From: Solibacteraceae bacterium
GTDB lineage: Bacteria > Acidobacteriota > Terriglobia > Bryobacterales > Bryobacteraceae
Length of the DNA: 64,000 nucleotides
Direction of reading: 5' to 3'
Assembly: GCA_026984795.1 (NCBI GenBank)
Contig: JALSRK010000015.1
Span: forward strand, 166,384 to 230,383
The notes under the pieces are model-generated. The model was not told the origin of the DNA, did not search any database, and saw only the letters and a list, made by a program, of their open reading frames with translations. A program made the position numbers and the translations under genes. This document shows, piece after piece, positions 1-7,581 of the stretch (its first letter is position 1; the number at the start of each line of letters is the position of its first letter).

Positions 1-1
1 C

Positions 2-1681
2 GTCATGCTCACCGGCGACCGCCGCCGGGCCGCCGAGGCCATCGCCCGCGAGATCGGCATCCCGAACGTCGAGGCCGAACTGCTGCCCGAAGAAAAGGTC
101 GAAAAACTCCGCCAGTACCTCTCCCAGGGCCGTAAGGTCGCTATGGTCGGCGACGGCGTCAACGACGCCCCGGCGCTGGCCACCGCTCACGTCGGCATCG
201 CCGTCTCCGGAGCCAGCGATATCACTGCCGAAGCGGCCGACGTCGTTTACATGCCGCGGCCGCTGGACCGCTTGCCCAAGCTGTTCGAGGTCGCCCGCAA
301 GGCCGTGTCCACCGCCTGGCTGAACATCATCCTTTTCGCCGGCGTAGTGAACGTGGTCGCCGTGGGAATCGCCTCGACCGGCATCGTCGGCCCCCTCGGC
401 GCCGCTGTCTTCCACCAGGTGGCCTCTCTGCTCGTGATCCTCAACTCGCTGCGGTTGCTGCGGGTGGAACCGGCCCGCGGCCGGCATCACGGCGGTTTGC
501 TGCACCGGCTCGGCCACCAGATCGAGCACACTCCTGCCGCCGCCGCCTGGCGGAAACTCAAAGCTGCCGCAGCCGCCTTCGATCCGAAAGAGGCCTTCCA
601 TTACCTCATCGTCAACCGCCGCCGCTATGCGAAGCCGGCCCTCGCCGGCGCCGCCGCACTCTACCTGCTCAGCGGTTTCTATGTACTCGGCCCCGACGAG
701 GTGGGTGTGATCGAACGGTTCGGCCGTAAGATCCTCCCGTACAAACAGCCCGGCCTGCACTTCAAGTGGATGTGGCCTGTGGACCGGCTGACCCGGATCC
801 AGGCGCGGCGGGTGCGGGTGATTGAAATCGGTTTCCGTAGCGGGAGCGAGCTTCCCGAAACCGAGCCCGCTGCCTATGAGTGGAACGTGCAGCACCGCTC
901 GGGGCGTTTCCAGAAGAAGCCGGAAGAGTCCCTCATGTTGAGTGGGGACATGAACATGCTCGAAATGAACGCGGTGATCCACTACCGCCTGAACCGCCCC
1001 GACGACTACCTCTTCCAGCTTCTCGACGGCGAAACCACCGTCCGCGTCGCCGCCGAGAGCGTGCTGCGCAGCGCCGTCCGAACCACAGTGCTGGACGGCG
1101 TCTTGACGGTGGCCCGCAACGAGATCGAGCGGCGCACCGCTGAGGAGCTTCAGAGACGCCTCGACAAATACCGTGCCGGAGTTCAAATCCTCCAGGTCCG
1201 GCTTCTCGACGTGCATCCCTCACTCGAGGTGGTGGACGCCTTCCGCGATGTCGCCGGCGCGTTCGAGGAAAAGAACCGCATGATCAACGAAGCCGAAGGC
1301 TACCATAACGAACAGGTGGCCCTGGCCCGGGGCACGGCGGCCGCTGACGTCGTCACCGCCCGGGGATACTCCGTGGACCGTAAGAACCGCGCCGCCGGCG
1401 AGGCGTCGCGCTTCATCGCCTGGGAACAGGCCTTCCGGCGAGCCCCGCAGGTCAACCAGACCAGACTCTACCTGGAAACGATGGAACAGATCCTGGCGGG
1501 ACGCCGCAAGATGATCGTGGACTCCACGCGCGGCCGCCGCCACCTGACACTCGTCGATGACGGCCTGGGATTGTTCCCGGCCGTGCCCGAACAGCCGTAC
1601 CGGCCGGAGACCGAATACCCGCCCCTGGAAGAATCTCCGCCCCCTCCGGTTCCCGGCGCGGCCCCGGCGAAGCAGCCATGA
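2..1681 (+). CDS. P1B-type ATPase C-terminus fused to an HflK-like SPFH protein (5' partial)
   Basis: The frame is open at the left edge, so the start lies outside the window. Counting from the first Met (position 5), residues 1-155 are the end of a P1B-type metal-transporting ATPase: TGDR near 3-6, the hinge motif VGDGVNDAP near 48-56, and two C-terminal membrane helices at about 104-125 and 128-150. After a linker, a further membrane helix (212-228) leads into an SPFH/HflK domain from about 226, which includes the HflK-typical LYLETMEQIL near the end, and then a proline-rich tail. HflK proteins normally partner HflC and modulate the FtsH protease. The next two genes encode HflC and another HflK. 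The single uninterrupted frame shows a true fusion in this sequence; the transported ion cannot be told because the CPx motif lies upstream. Confidence 0.85.
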   Translation, partial: VMLTGDRRRAAEAIAREIGIPNVEAELLPEEKVEKLRQYLSQGRKVAMVGDGVNDAPALATAHVGIAVSGASDITAEAADVVYMPRPLDRLPKLFEVARKAVSTAWLNIILFAGVVNVVAVGIASTGIVGPLGAAVFHQVASLLVILNSLRLLRVEPARGRHHGGLLHRLGHQIEHTPAAAAWRKLKAAAAAFDPKEAFHYLIVNRRRYAKPALAGAAALYLLSGFYVLGPDEVGVIERFGRKILPYKQPGLHFKWMWPVDRLTRIQARRVRVIEIGFRSGSELPETEPAAYEWNVQHRSGRFQKKPEESLMLSGDMNMLEMNAVIHYRLNRPDDYLFQLLDGETTVRVAAESVLRSAVRTTVLDGVLTVARNEIERRTAEELQRRLDKYRAGVQILQVRLLDVHPSLEVVDAFRDVAGAFEEKNRMINEAEGYHNEQVALARGTAAADVVTARGYSVDRKNRAAGEASRFIAWEQAFRRAPQVNQTRLYLETMEQILAGRRKMIVDSTRGRRHLTLVDDGLGLFPAVPEQPYRPETEYPPLEESPPPPVPGAAPAKQP

Positions 1682-1709
1682 AGCGCTCGAGCCATTGAGA
1701 GGATGAACG

Positions 1710-2600
1710 ATGGAGCGTTATAAGAAATACGTACCGGCCGCCCTCGCGGCCCTCCTGGCGCTGCTGCTGGCGCGCACCTTCTTTTCCGTCCGGGAAACCG
1801 AATTCGTCCTCGTCACCCAGTTCGGCAAGCCCGTCTACACCGTGACCGAGCCGGGCCTCCACGTGAAATGGTTCTTCCGCAGCGCCACCTACTTTGACCG
1901 CCGCCTCCGCATCTACAACCCGCGTCCGAGCGAGTTTCTGACCCGCGACAAGAAGAACCTCGTCATCGAGTGCTACGTCGCCTGGCAGATCGCCGATCCG
2001 AAGACCTTCGTCCAGACCGTCGGCGATCCGGTGGCTGCGGAGATGCGCCTGCACGACATCATTTGGTCCTCGCTCGCCGCCGCCGTCGGCACGCACGACA
2101 TGGACGCGTTGATCGCGCCGTCGCCCCAGGCCGTGCGCACTCAGGACATGCTCGACGAGGTGACGCAGCTCACCGACGCCCGGGCGCTGGAACGTTACGG
2201 CATCCGCGTCGCCGACGTCCGCATCAAGCGCCTCAACCTGCCCGAGCAGAACAAGCAGAGCGTCTATGCGCGTATGAGAGCCGAACGGGAACGCATCGCC
2301 CGCCGGTACCGGGCCGAGGGCGAGGAGCAGGCCCTCAAGATCCGCGCCGACGCCGACCGTCAGAAGCAGGAGATCCTCTCGGCGGCCTACAAGCAGGCCG
2401 AAGAGATCAAAGGCCAGGGCGACGCCGAGGCGACGCGCATTTACAGCAACGCTTACTCGCGGAACCCGGCTTTCTATAAGCTGTTGCGTACCCTCGAAGC
2501 CTACAAGAAGATCTTCGGCGACGACAAGACCACAGCCATCCTGAGCTCGGACTCCGAGCTGCTGAAAGTCATGATGGAAGGAGAGAGGGCAGCACGGTGA
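1710..2600 (+). CDS. hflC: HflC-like SPFH membrane protein
   Basis: This 296-residue protein has one N-terminal membrane helix (about 8-24) followed by an SPFH/band-7 domain, including FVLVTQFGKPV and PGLHVKW, and a charged helical region rich in Ala, Glu and Arg (about 190-245) typical of HflC stalks. The length matches HflC. HflC forms a large membrane ring with HflK around FtsH; that role is from family knowledge. It begins 28 bp after the ATPase-HflK fusion, and its TGA overlaps the GTG of the next SPFH gene by 4 bp, so all three are very likely co-transcribed and the last two translationally coupled. Confidence 0.9.
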   Translation: MERYKKYVPAALAALLALLLARTFFSVRETEFVLVTQFGKPVYTVTEPGLHVKWFFRSATYFDRRLRIYNPRPSEFLTRDKKNLVIECYVAWQIADPKTFVQTVGDPVAAEMRLHDIIWSSLAAAVGTHDMDALIAPSPQAVRTQDMLDEVTQLTDARALERYGIRVADVRIKRLNLPEQNKQSVYARMRAERERIARRYRAEGEEQALKIRADADRQKQEILSAAYKQAEEIKGQGDAEATRIYSNAYSRNPAFYKLLRTLEAYKKIFGDDKTTAILSSDSELLKVMMEGERAAR

Positions 2601-3622
2601 GCCTGACCGGCGTCGCCAAACCGGGAACCCATCCGGAGCATGAGCACCCTCATGCCCATGAGCATCCCCACCCTCACGAGCGCCGTCCTCCCATTTGGCG
2701 GCGCCACCCGAGGCGAATTGCCGGAGCTCTGCTTCTGTTGTGGCTGCTGAGCGGCGTCTACATCGTCCCCGCTGACCAGCAAGCGGTGGTCACCCGGTTC
2801 GGCAAGGTGGTGGAGCCGCGGGTGATGCCCGGCATCCACATCGCCTGGCCGTGGCCCCTTGAGCGGGTGACGAAGCTCAAGGTTCAGCAGTTGCAGCGCC
2901 TCATCATCGGCGGCGATATCTCCGACGGCATCCTGGGCCGCACCGATCCCCGCATCTCCCAATTCTTGACCGGCGATCAGAACCTGATCCACATGCGGGT
3001 CGTCGTCCAGTACTCGGTGGGCGAGCCGGCCCAGTATCTGTTCCGCGCGGAAAACGTATCGAAGGCCGTCGGGGCCGCGGTGGAAGCCGAGCTGGCCCAC
3101 CGGGTGGCGAACCGTGGCGTCGACGCCGTCCTGACCACCGAGAAAGCGGCCATCCAGGAAGAGGTCCGCGCCGCGGCGCAGAAGATCATCGACGCTTACG
3201 GCATCGGGGTGCTGCTGGCCAGCGTCAACATCGAGAGTGCCCAACCGCCGCCGGAGGCGGCCGACGCCTTCCGCGATGTCGCCGGGGCCCGGGCCGACGC
3301 CGCCCGCATCGTCAATGAGGCTCACGGTTACGCCAACGACGTCATTCCCCGGGCCCGGGGCGAGGCTCAGCGGCTGCTCGCCGAGGCCGAAGCCTACCGC
3401 CGCCGCAAGATCAATGAGGCCCTCGGCGACGCCTCCCGCTTCTCCCAGGTCGCCCGGGAATACCAGCGCGCCCGGCAGATCACCGGCCGCCGGCTGTACC
3501 TCGAGACGATGGAGAAGATCCTGCCCCGTATCCGCAAGCTGGTTGTCGACAAGAGCGGCAACCTCGACCTGACGATCATTCGGAAAGGGGCCCCGCCCGC
3601 CAAACCTCCCCCGAAGCAGTGA
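2597..3622 (+). CDS. hflK: HflK-like SPFH protein with His-rich N-terminus
   Basis: This 341-residue protein starts at a GTG that overlaps the HflC stop codon (GTGA). The cytoplasmic N-terminus (about residues 10-35) is unusually rich in His, with repeated HEH, HPH and HAH steps. A membrane helix follows (about 38-56), then an SPFH domain with QQAVVTRFGKVV and PGIHIAWPWP, a helical stalk, and the HflK signature LYLETMEKILP. It is the second HflK-type module of the cluster; the first is fused to the upstream metal ATPase. The His-rich segment would fit metal binding, an inference from composition and context. Confidence 0.88.
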   Translation: MSLTGVAKPGTHPEHEHPHAHEHPHPHERRPPIWRRHPRRIAGALLLLWLLSGVYIVPADQQAVVTRFGKVVEPRVMPGIHIAWPWPLERVTKLKVQQLQRLIIGGDISDGILGRTDPRISQFLTGDQNLIHMRVVVQYSVGEPAQYLFRAENVSKAVGAAVEAELAHRVANRGVDAVLTTEKAAIQEEVRAAAQKIIDAYGIGVLLASVNIESAQPPPEAADAFRDVAGARADAARIVNEAHGYANDVIPRARGEAQRLLAEAEAYRRRKINEALGDASRFSQVAREYQRARQITGRRLYLETMEKILPRIRKLVVDKSGNLDLTIIRKGAPPAKPPPKQ

Positions 3623-3625
3623 GAC

Positions 3626-4105
3626 ATGGCTGAGCAACGAACCGCCCAGGCAGTGACCATCGCGGTGATCGCCCTGATCGTGGCGATCATCGCCATCCGC
3701 CAGTCCGGCTGGAAGCCCTCACCGCGCACCAACCGCGACCAGACGCCCCAGGACGCCATCTATGCGATGTTGGACGCCGCTCGGGAAGGCGACGTCCAGG
3801 CTTACCTCAGGCACTACGCCGGCCAGATCCGCGCCACTTTGGAGCAGGCCGTCAAGGAGCAGGGCGAGGACGGCTTCGCCCGCTACTTGCGGGAGAGTAA
3901 CGCGCCGGTCAAAGGCATCGCCATCACCGAGCCGGAGAAGATCGCGCCCAACGAAGTGAAAGCCCGCGTCGAGTACGTCTACCAGGACCGCAACGAGGTT
4001 CAGTACATGTACCTGACTCGAACCGGCGGCAAGTGGGTGATCACCCGCGTGGACGCGGTCCAGCGCATCAAGACAGTGATCCCCTACGGGACTCCGGTGG
4101 AGTGA
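3626..4105 (+). CDS. Small membrane-anchored protein, DUF4878-like
   Basis: This 159-residue protein follows hflK by 3 bp. It has a single N-terminal membrane helix (about 9-24) and a compact alpha+beta domain (TPQDAIYAMLDAAREGDV near 37-54, then KWVITRVDAV near the C-terminus) like the NTF2-fold DUF4878/lumazine-binding proteins that sit outside the membrane. The tight spacing says it belongs to the SPFH operon. No catalytic motif is visible. The exact role is unknown; an accessory of the SPFH assembly is possible. Confidence 0.6.
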   Translation: MAEQRTAQAVTIAVIALIVAIIAIRQSGWKPSPRTNRDQTPQDAIYAMLDAAREGDVQAYLRHYAGQIRATLEQAVKEQGEDGFARYLRESNAPVKGIAITEPEKIAPNEVKARVEYVYQDRNEVQYMYLTRTGGKWVITRVDAVQRIKTVIPYGTPVE

Positions 4106-4111
4106 CGCCGC

Positions 4112-4402
4112 TTACGAGCTTCTCCCGGTTTTGCCGCCTTCGCCCTCCGGCAGGAAGGACCTGTAGCCACCGCTTTGCATCGCCGCGCGGGTCCGGTCGA
4201 GATCGGCGGCGCGCACGTAGAAGAACGCTCCCACCCGGGTGCGGCGGAAAATCACTCCTCCGCTGTACGTATCCGGCTCGACGTAGTAGTCGATCGCCCG
4301 CTCGGTCAGCAGGTCCTCGAGCCTCAGGGCCTCGTTCAGGCGCTTGGCGATGTAAACCAGCGTCAATTCGTCGCCGTCGAAGAACTCGGCTTCTCTGCGC
4401 AC
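4112..4402 (-). CDS. Small conserved hypothetical protein, DUF2007-like
   Basis: A 96-residue acidic protein on the opposite strand, convergent with the SPFH operon (6 bp apart). It has the pattern seen in DUF2007-type small proteins: an N-terminal strand, a helix with a 'LEDLLTERAIDYYVEPD' pattern, then a second strand pair and a basic C-terminus. No signal peptide or membrane segment is visible. The family assignment is tentative. Confidence 0.5.
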   Translation of the reverse strand: MRREAEFFDGDELTLVYIAKRLNEALRLEDLLTERAIDYYVEPDTYSGGVIFRRTRVGAFFYVRAADLDRTRAAMQSGGYRSFLPEGEGGKTGRSS

Positions 4403-4501
4403 CGCTGTCTTGATTTATACCGCATCTCGGCGCTCGGAACAGCTTGACGGCGGCGCCTCGGCGCGGCAGGATGGGTTAGGCTCTGACCAGAGAGGCCGGC
4501 C

Positions 4502-5689
4502 ATGAGACCTGTATCGCTGCTTCTGTTCGCCGCTGTCTGCCTCACCTGCGCGAATCGCGTCCCGAAGCCCGCCGTCGAGCACGTTACAGTCTTCCGCTCC
4601 GGCCCGGAGGGTTATCCGAGCATTCGGATCCCGTCGGTCGTAGTGACGAAATCCGGCGCCGTCCTGGCCTTTGCCGAAGGCCGCATGAAACCCAGCGACC
4701 ACGCCGAGAACGACATCATCCTCAAGCGCAGCACCGACGGTGGGCGCACCTGGGGCGAGCTTCAGGTGATCGCCGAAGACGGACGCAACTGCCTCAACAA
4801 CCCACAGGCCGTGGTGCTGCCTGCAGGCCGCGTTTTGCTCATGTATCAGGTCTTCCCGGAACACGTACACTCGGTGAGAATGGGTGATTCCATCCGCCCG
4901 GCTTCCCCCGGCTACGAAGGCCCGGACGTGCAGCGTTCCTACCTCATCTGGAGCGACGACGAGGGCCGGACCTGGTCCGAGCCGCGCGACGTCACCCGCC
5001 AGGTGAAACGCCCCGACGCCTCGGCGCTGGCCGGCGGGCCCGGCATCGGCATCGTGCTGCGCCGCGGCCCGCATAAGGGGCGGATCGTGATGCCCTTCAA
5101 CGAGACCGTCTACCCGGGCGAGGGGCGCGAACCGAAAGACCGCATCTTCCACGTCTACGCCGCCTTCTCCGACGACGGCGGCCGGACGTGGCGCTGCGGC
5201 CATCCCGTCCCGCACGACCAAGACCTGCCGGGGCAGGCCGGCTGGGGAAACGAGGTCCAGGTGGTCGAGCGCATCGACGGCTCGATCCTGCTGAACTCCC
5301 GCAGCTACCGCGGGGCGAAACTCCGCAAGACGGCTGTCAGCGACGACGGCGGCGAGACGTGGTCTCCCCTGAAAGACGATCCGCAACTCCCCGAACCCGA
5401 GTGCATGGGCAGCATCTTCCGCTACAGCGATCCCCTAGACGGCGAGCCAAGCCGCATCCTGTTCAGCTCGCCGGCCAGCCAGTCCGCCCGGACCTTGGGC
5501 ACCATCCGCCTTAGCTATGACGAAGGCGAAACGTGGCCCGTCTCCCGGATCCTGGTTCCCAACGGCGGCTCTTTCGCCTACTCCTGCTTGACGCGGCTGC
5601 CCGACGGCGCGATCGGCTGTCTTTACGAGACCGACCACTACGGTCGCATCGTCTTCGCCCGCATTCCCCTCGCCTGGCTCGTACCGTGA
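4502..5689 (+). CDS. Secreted exo-alpha-sialidase (GH33-like, BNR repeats)
   Basis: This 395-residue protein has an N-terminal signal sequence containing two Cys (15 and 18), so a lipoprotein is possible. The RIPS motif near residue 42 corresponds to the sialidase (F/Y)RIP, and at least five Asp boxes of the S-x-D-x-G-x-T-W type are visible (STDGGRTW, SDDEGRTW, SDDGGRTW, SDDGGETW, SYDEGETW), the mark of a six-bladed beta-propeller. The C-terminal YETDHYGRI carries the expected Tyr. It should release terminal sialic acids, or related nonulosonates, from glycans outside the cytoplasm. The fold is clear; the substrate is inferred. Confidence 0.82.
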   Translation: MRPVSLLLFAAVCLTCANRVPKPAVEHVTVFRSGPEGYPSIRIPSVVVTKSGAVLAFAEGRMKPSDHAENDIILKRSTDGGRTWGELQVIAEDGRNCLNNPQAVVLPAGRVLLMYQVFPEHVHSVRMGDSIRPASPGYEGPDVQRSYLIWSDDEGRTWSEPRDVTRQVKRPDASALAGGPGIGIVLRRGPHKGRIVMPFNETVYPGEGREPKDRIFHVYAAFSDDGGRTWRCGHPVPHDQDLPGQAGWGNEVQVVERIDGSILLNSRSYRGAKLRKTAVSDDGGETWSPLKDDPQLPEPECMGSIFRYSDPLDGEPSRILFSSPASQSARTLGTIRLSYDEGETWPVSRILVPNGGSFAYSCLTRLPDGAIGCLYETDHYGRIVFARIPLAWLVP

Positions 5690-5771
5690 ATCCCGGTCCT
5701 GCCCGTCGCCGACCCTCCCGGGCGGGTGATTCGCCGGGCAACCGCCCGATCCGGTCCGGCGTGTCCGTATG

Positions 5772-6872
5772 CTAAGGCTCGGCGGCCGCCATCGACTCCG
5801 CAGCAGCGGCTGGAAAGGTCTCGGGCGTGACGAAGAAGGCCAGCTCCCAACCCGCCTCCTCGAAAGCGTGTGCTCGGGCGGTAAAGACCACCGAACACGC
5901 GGGTTCTTCCGGCGGCTCCGGCACCTCCGGACCGGCGGCCGGAGAAACGACGGCAAGATACCGTAAGACGTGGTAGACATCACCCTCAGCCGGTATCGAG
6001 AGATCGTAATACTGGGTCCGGAAACGAACCCGCGCGTCCCGCTGAGCGGTGTGCCAGACCAGGTAGGAGCAGCACTCCACCACCCGCTCGAACCACGCCG
6101 GGCGGGTGAGACCGGACGGAAGATCGAGCACCAGGACGGCCAGCGGGTCCTGGTCCTGCGCAAACTCTCGGACCTGCAGCTCCCCGGTGTGCGCCGTCGC
6201 TTTCCAGTCCACGTGCCGCGCGCTTTCCAAAGGCTCGTACGGACGGATGCGGTAAAAGTCGCTCCCTCTGCCGCGCAGGCGGGCCTCTATTTCACCGTTC
6301 ACAGCGTGGAGCAGCTCCGGAAAGCCCGGCTGCGGCTCCAGACACGGATAGACGAGGATGTCCCGCTCCAGCGTCACGCGGATCCGCCGCTCGGTGAAGC
6401 CGAACGGAAAGCGGGTGGAGAACTCAAAAGCGTTCTCCCGATAACGTCCGCGCCTCGGGAACTCCGCCTCCACAGTGACCTGGACGACGCTGCGCGGAGG
6501 CAAGACCGGAAAGTAGAGGTCCGCCGGGATCGGGCTGGGCTGCACGCCGCTCAGGCGAACCGAGAAGGCCGTCAGCCGTTTCTGATTGCGGATCTGGACT
6601 CGGGCCGCCGCCTTCTGCCGCGCGGCGATATGCTCCGGCAGCGAGAAGTCCACCTGGAGCTCGGCCAGGGTGAGGCGGCTGACGAGCCCGGAGACGAGTA
6701 GCGCCGCCAGCATCACCGCAAAGAGCAGGAACAGCAGGTTGTTGGCCGAAACGAACGCCCCGATGCCGACCAGGACCGCGGCCGCCGTGAAGACCAGGCC
6801 GCGCCGAGTGACCCGCTGCCGCACACCGCCGGCCACGCCACGGCGGATGCGCCTCCACCAATCGCCGAACAC
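5772..6872 (-). CDS. DUF58 (YeaD2-like) membrane protein
   Basis: This 366-residue protein uses a GTG start (6872). Two adjacent membrane helices lie at about 28-46 and 48-66. After a beta-rich middle section comes the DUF58 core with the family signature RIRPYEPLESARHVDWKATA. DUF58 proteins usually accompany MoxR ATPases and transglutaminase-like proteins; none is next to it here. It diverges from the DUF1080 gene across about 70 bp. The molecular role of the family is poorly defined. Confidence 0.85.
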   Translation of the reverse strand: MFGDWWRRIRRGVAGGVRQRVTRRGLVFTAAAVLVGIGAFVSANNLLFLLFAVMLAALLVSGLVSRLTLAELQVDFSLPEHIAARQKAAARVQIRNQKRLTAFSVRLSGVQPSPIPADLYFPVLPPRSVVQVTVEAEFPRRGRYRENAFEFSTRFPFGFTERRIRVTLERDILVYPCLEPQPGFPELLHAVNGEIEARLRGRGSDFYRIRPYEPLESARHVDWKATAHTGELQVREFAQDQDPLAVLVLDLPSGLTRPAWFERVVECCSYLVWHTAQRDARVRFRTQYYDLSIPAEGDVYHVLRYLAVVSPAAGPEVPEPPEEPACSVVFTARAHAFEEAGWELAFFVTPETFPAAAAESMAAAEP

Positions 6873-6905
6873 CTGCCCTCATGGTGGCACAGGCCGCCGG
6901 ACAGG

Positions 6906-6911
6906 TACAAT
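6906..6911 (+). promoter_or_regulatory. -10 box upstream of DUF1080 gene
   Basis: TACAAT lies 31 bp before the ATG at 6942, followed by a GGAGG ribosome binding site at 6928-6932. The same hexamer precedes ftsY and the IclR-like regulator, so it is probably the housekeeping -10 element. No good -35 hexamer is visible. Confidence 0.4.
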
Positions 6912-6941
6912 GGCGGTGAACGGGAACGGAGGCCGTCTCGC

Positions 6942-7568
6942 ATGAAGCTGATCCTGAGCCTGTTGATCGCCGCGACGATGCTCAACGCCGGCGAGTGGAA
7001 GCAGTTGTTCAACGGGAAGAACCTCGACGGCTGGAAGATGGTCGGACCCGGCCGTTTCGTCGTCGAGAACGGTGTGATGAAGACCGAGGGCGGGATGGGT
7101 CTTCTCTATTACACTCGAGAGAAGTTCGGCAATTGCCGGATCCGCGTGGTCTTCAAAACGGCCTCGGACCACAGCAACTCCGGCGTCTTCATCCGGCTGC
7201 CCGAGGAGCCGCCCGACCCCTGGTACGCAGTTCACAACGGCTACGAAGTGCAGATCGAGGCCAGTGGCGATGATTGGCACGCCACCGGCTCCATCTATTC
7301 GCTGGCCAAAGTGATCGCCCGCCCACAGAAGCCCGCCGGCGAATGGAACGTGCTGGAGATAGAACTGGACGGGCCGATCACGCGCTCCTACTTGAACGGC
7401 GTGAAGGTCATGGAGTTCGATCCGTCCAAGCCGGTACCCCCAAGGAAGCGCTGGTACGAGCCGGTCCGAGGTCCCCGGCCGGACTACGGCTACATCGGCC
7501 TGCAGAACCACGACGCCCGCTCGACGGTCTACTTCAAGGAAGTGAGCGTCAAACCGCTCGAGAAGTGA
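6942..7568 (+). CDS. Secreted DUF1080 (3-keto-disaccharide hydrolase-like) protein
   Basis: A 208-residue protein with a short signal peptide (cleavage near residue 17) and a single DUF1080 / concanavalin A-like jelly-roll domain: EWKQLFNGKNLDGWK at its start, the central SGVFIRLPEEP, and a final FKEVSVKPL strand. Members are abundant in Acidobacteriota and Planctomycetes; some are 3-keto-glycoside hydrolases. A GGAGG ribosome binding site supports the ATG at 6942. Confidence 0.88.
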   Translation: MKLILSLLIAATMLNAGEWKQLFNGKNLDGWKMVGPGRFVVENGVMKTEGGMGLLYYTREKFGNCRIRVVFKTASDHSNSGVFIRLPEEPPDPWYAVHNGYEVQIEASGDDWHATGSIYSLAKVIARPQKPAGEWNVLEIELDGPITRSYLNGVKVMEFDPSKPVPPRKRWYEPVRGPRPDYGYIGLQNHDARSTVYFKEVSVKPLEK

Positions 7569-7581
7569 CCCCCAGGGCGGC

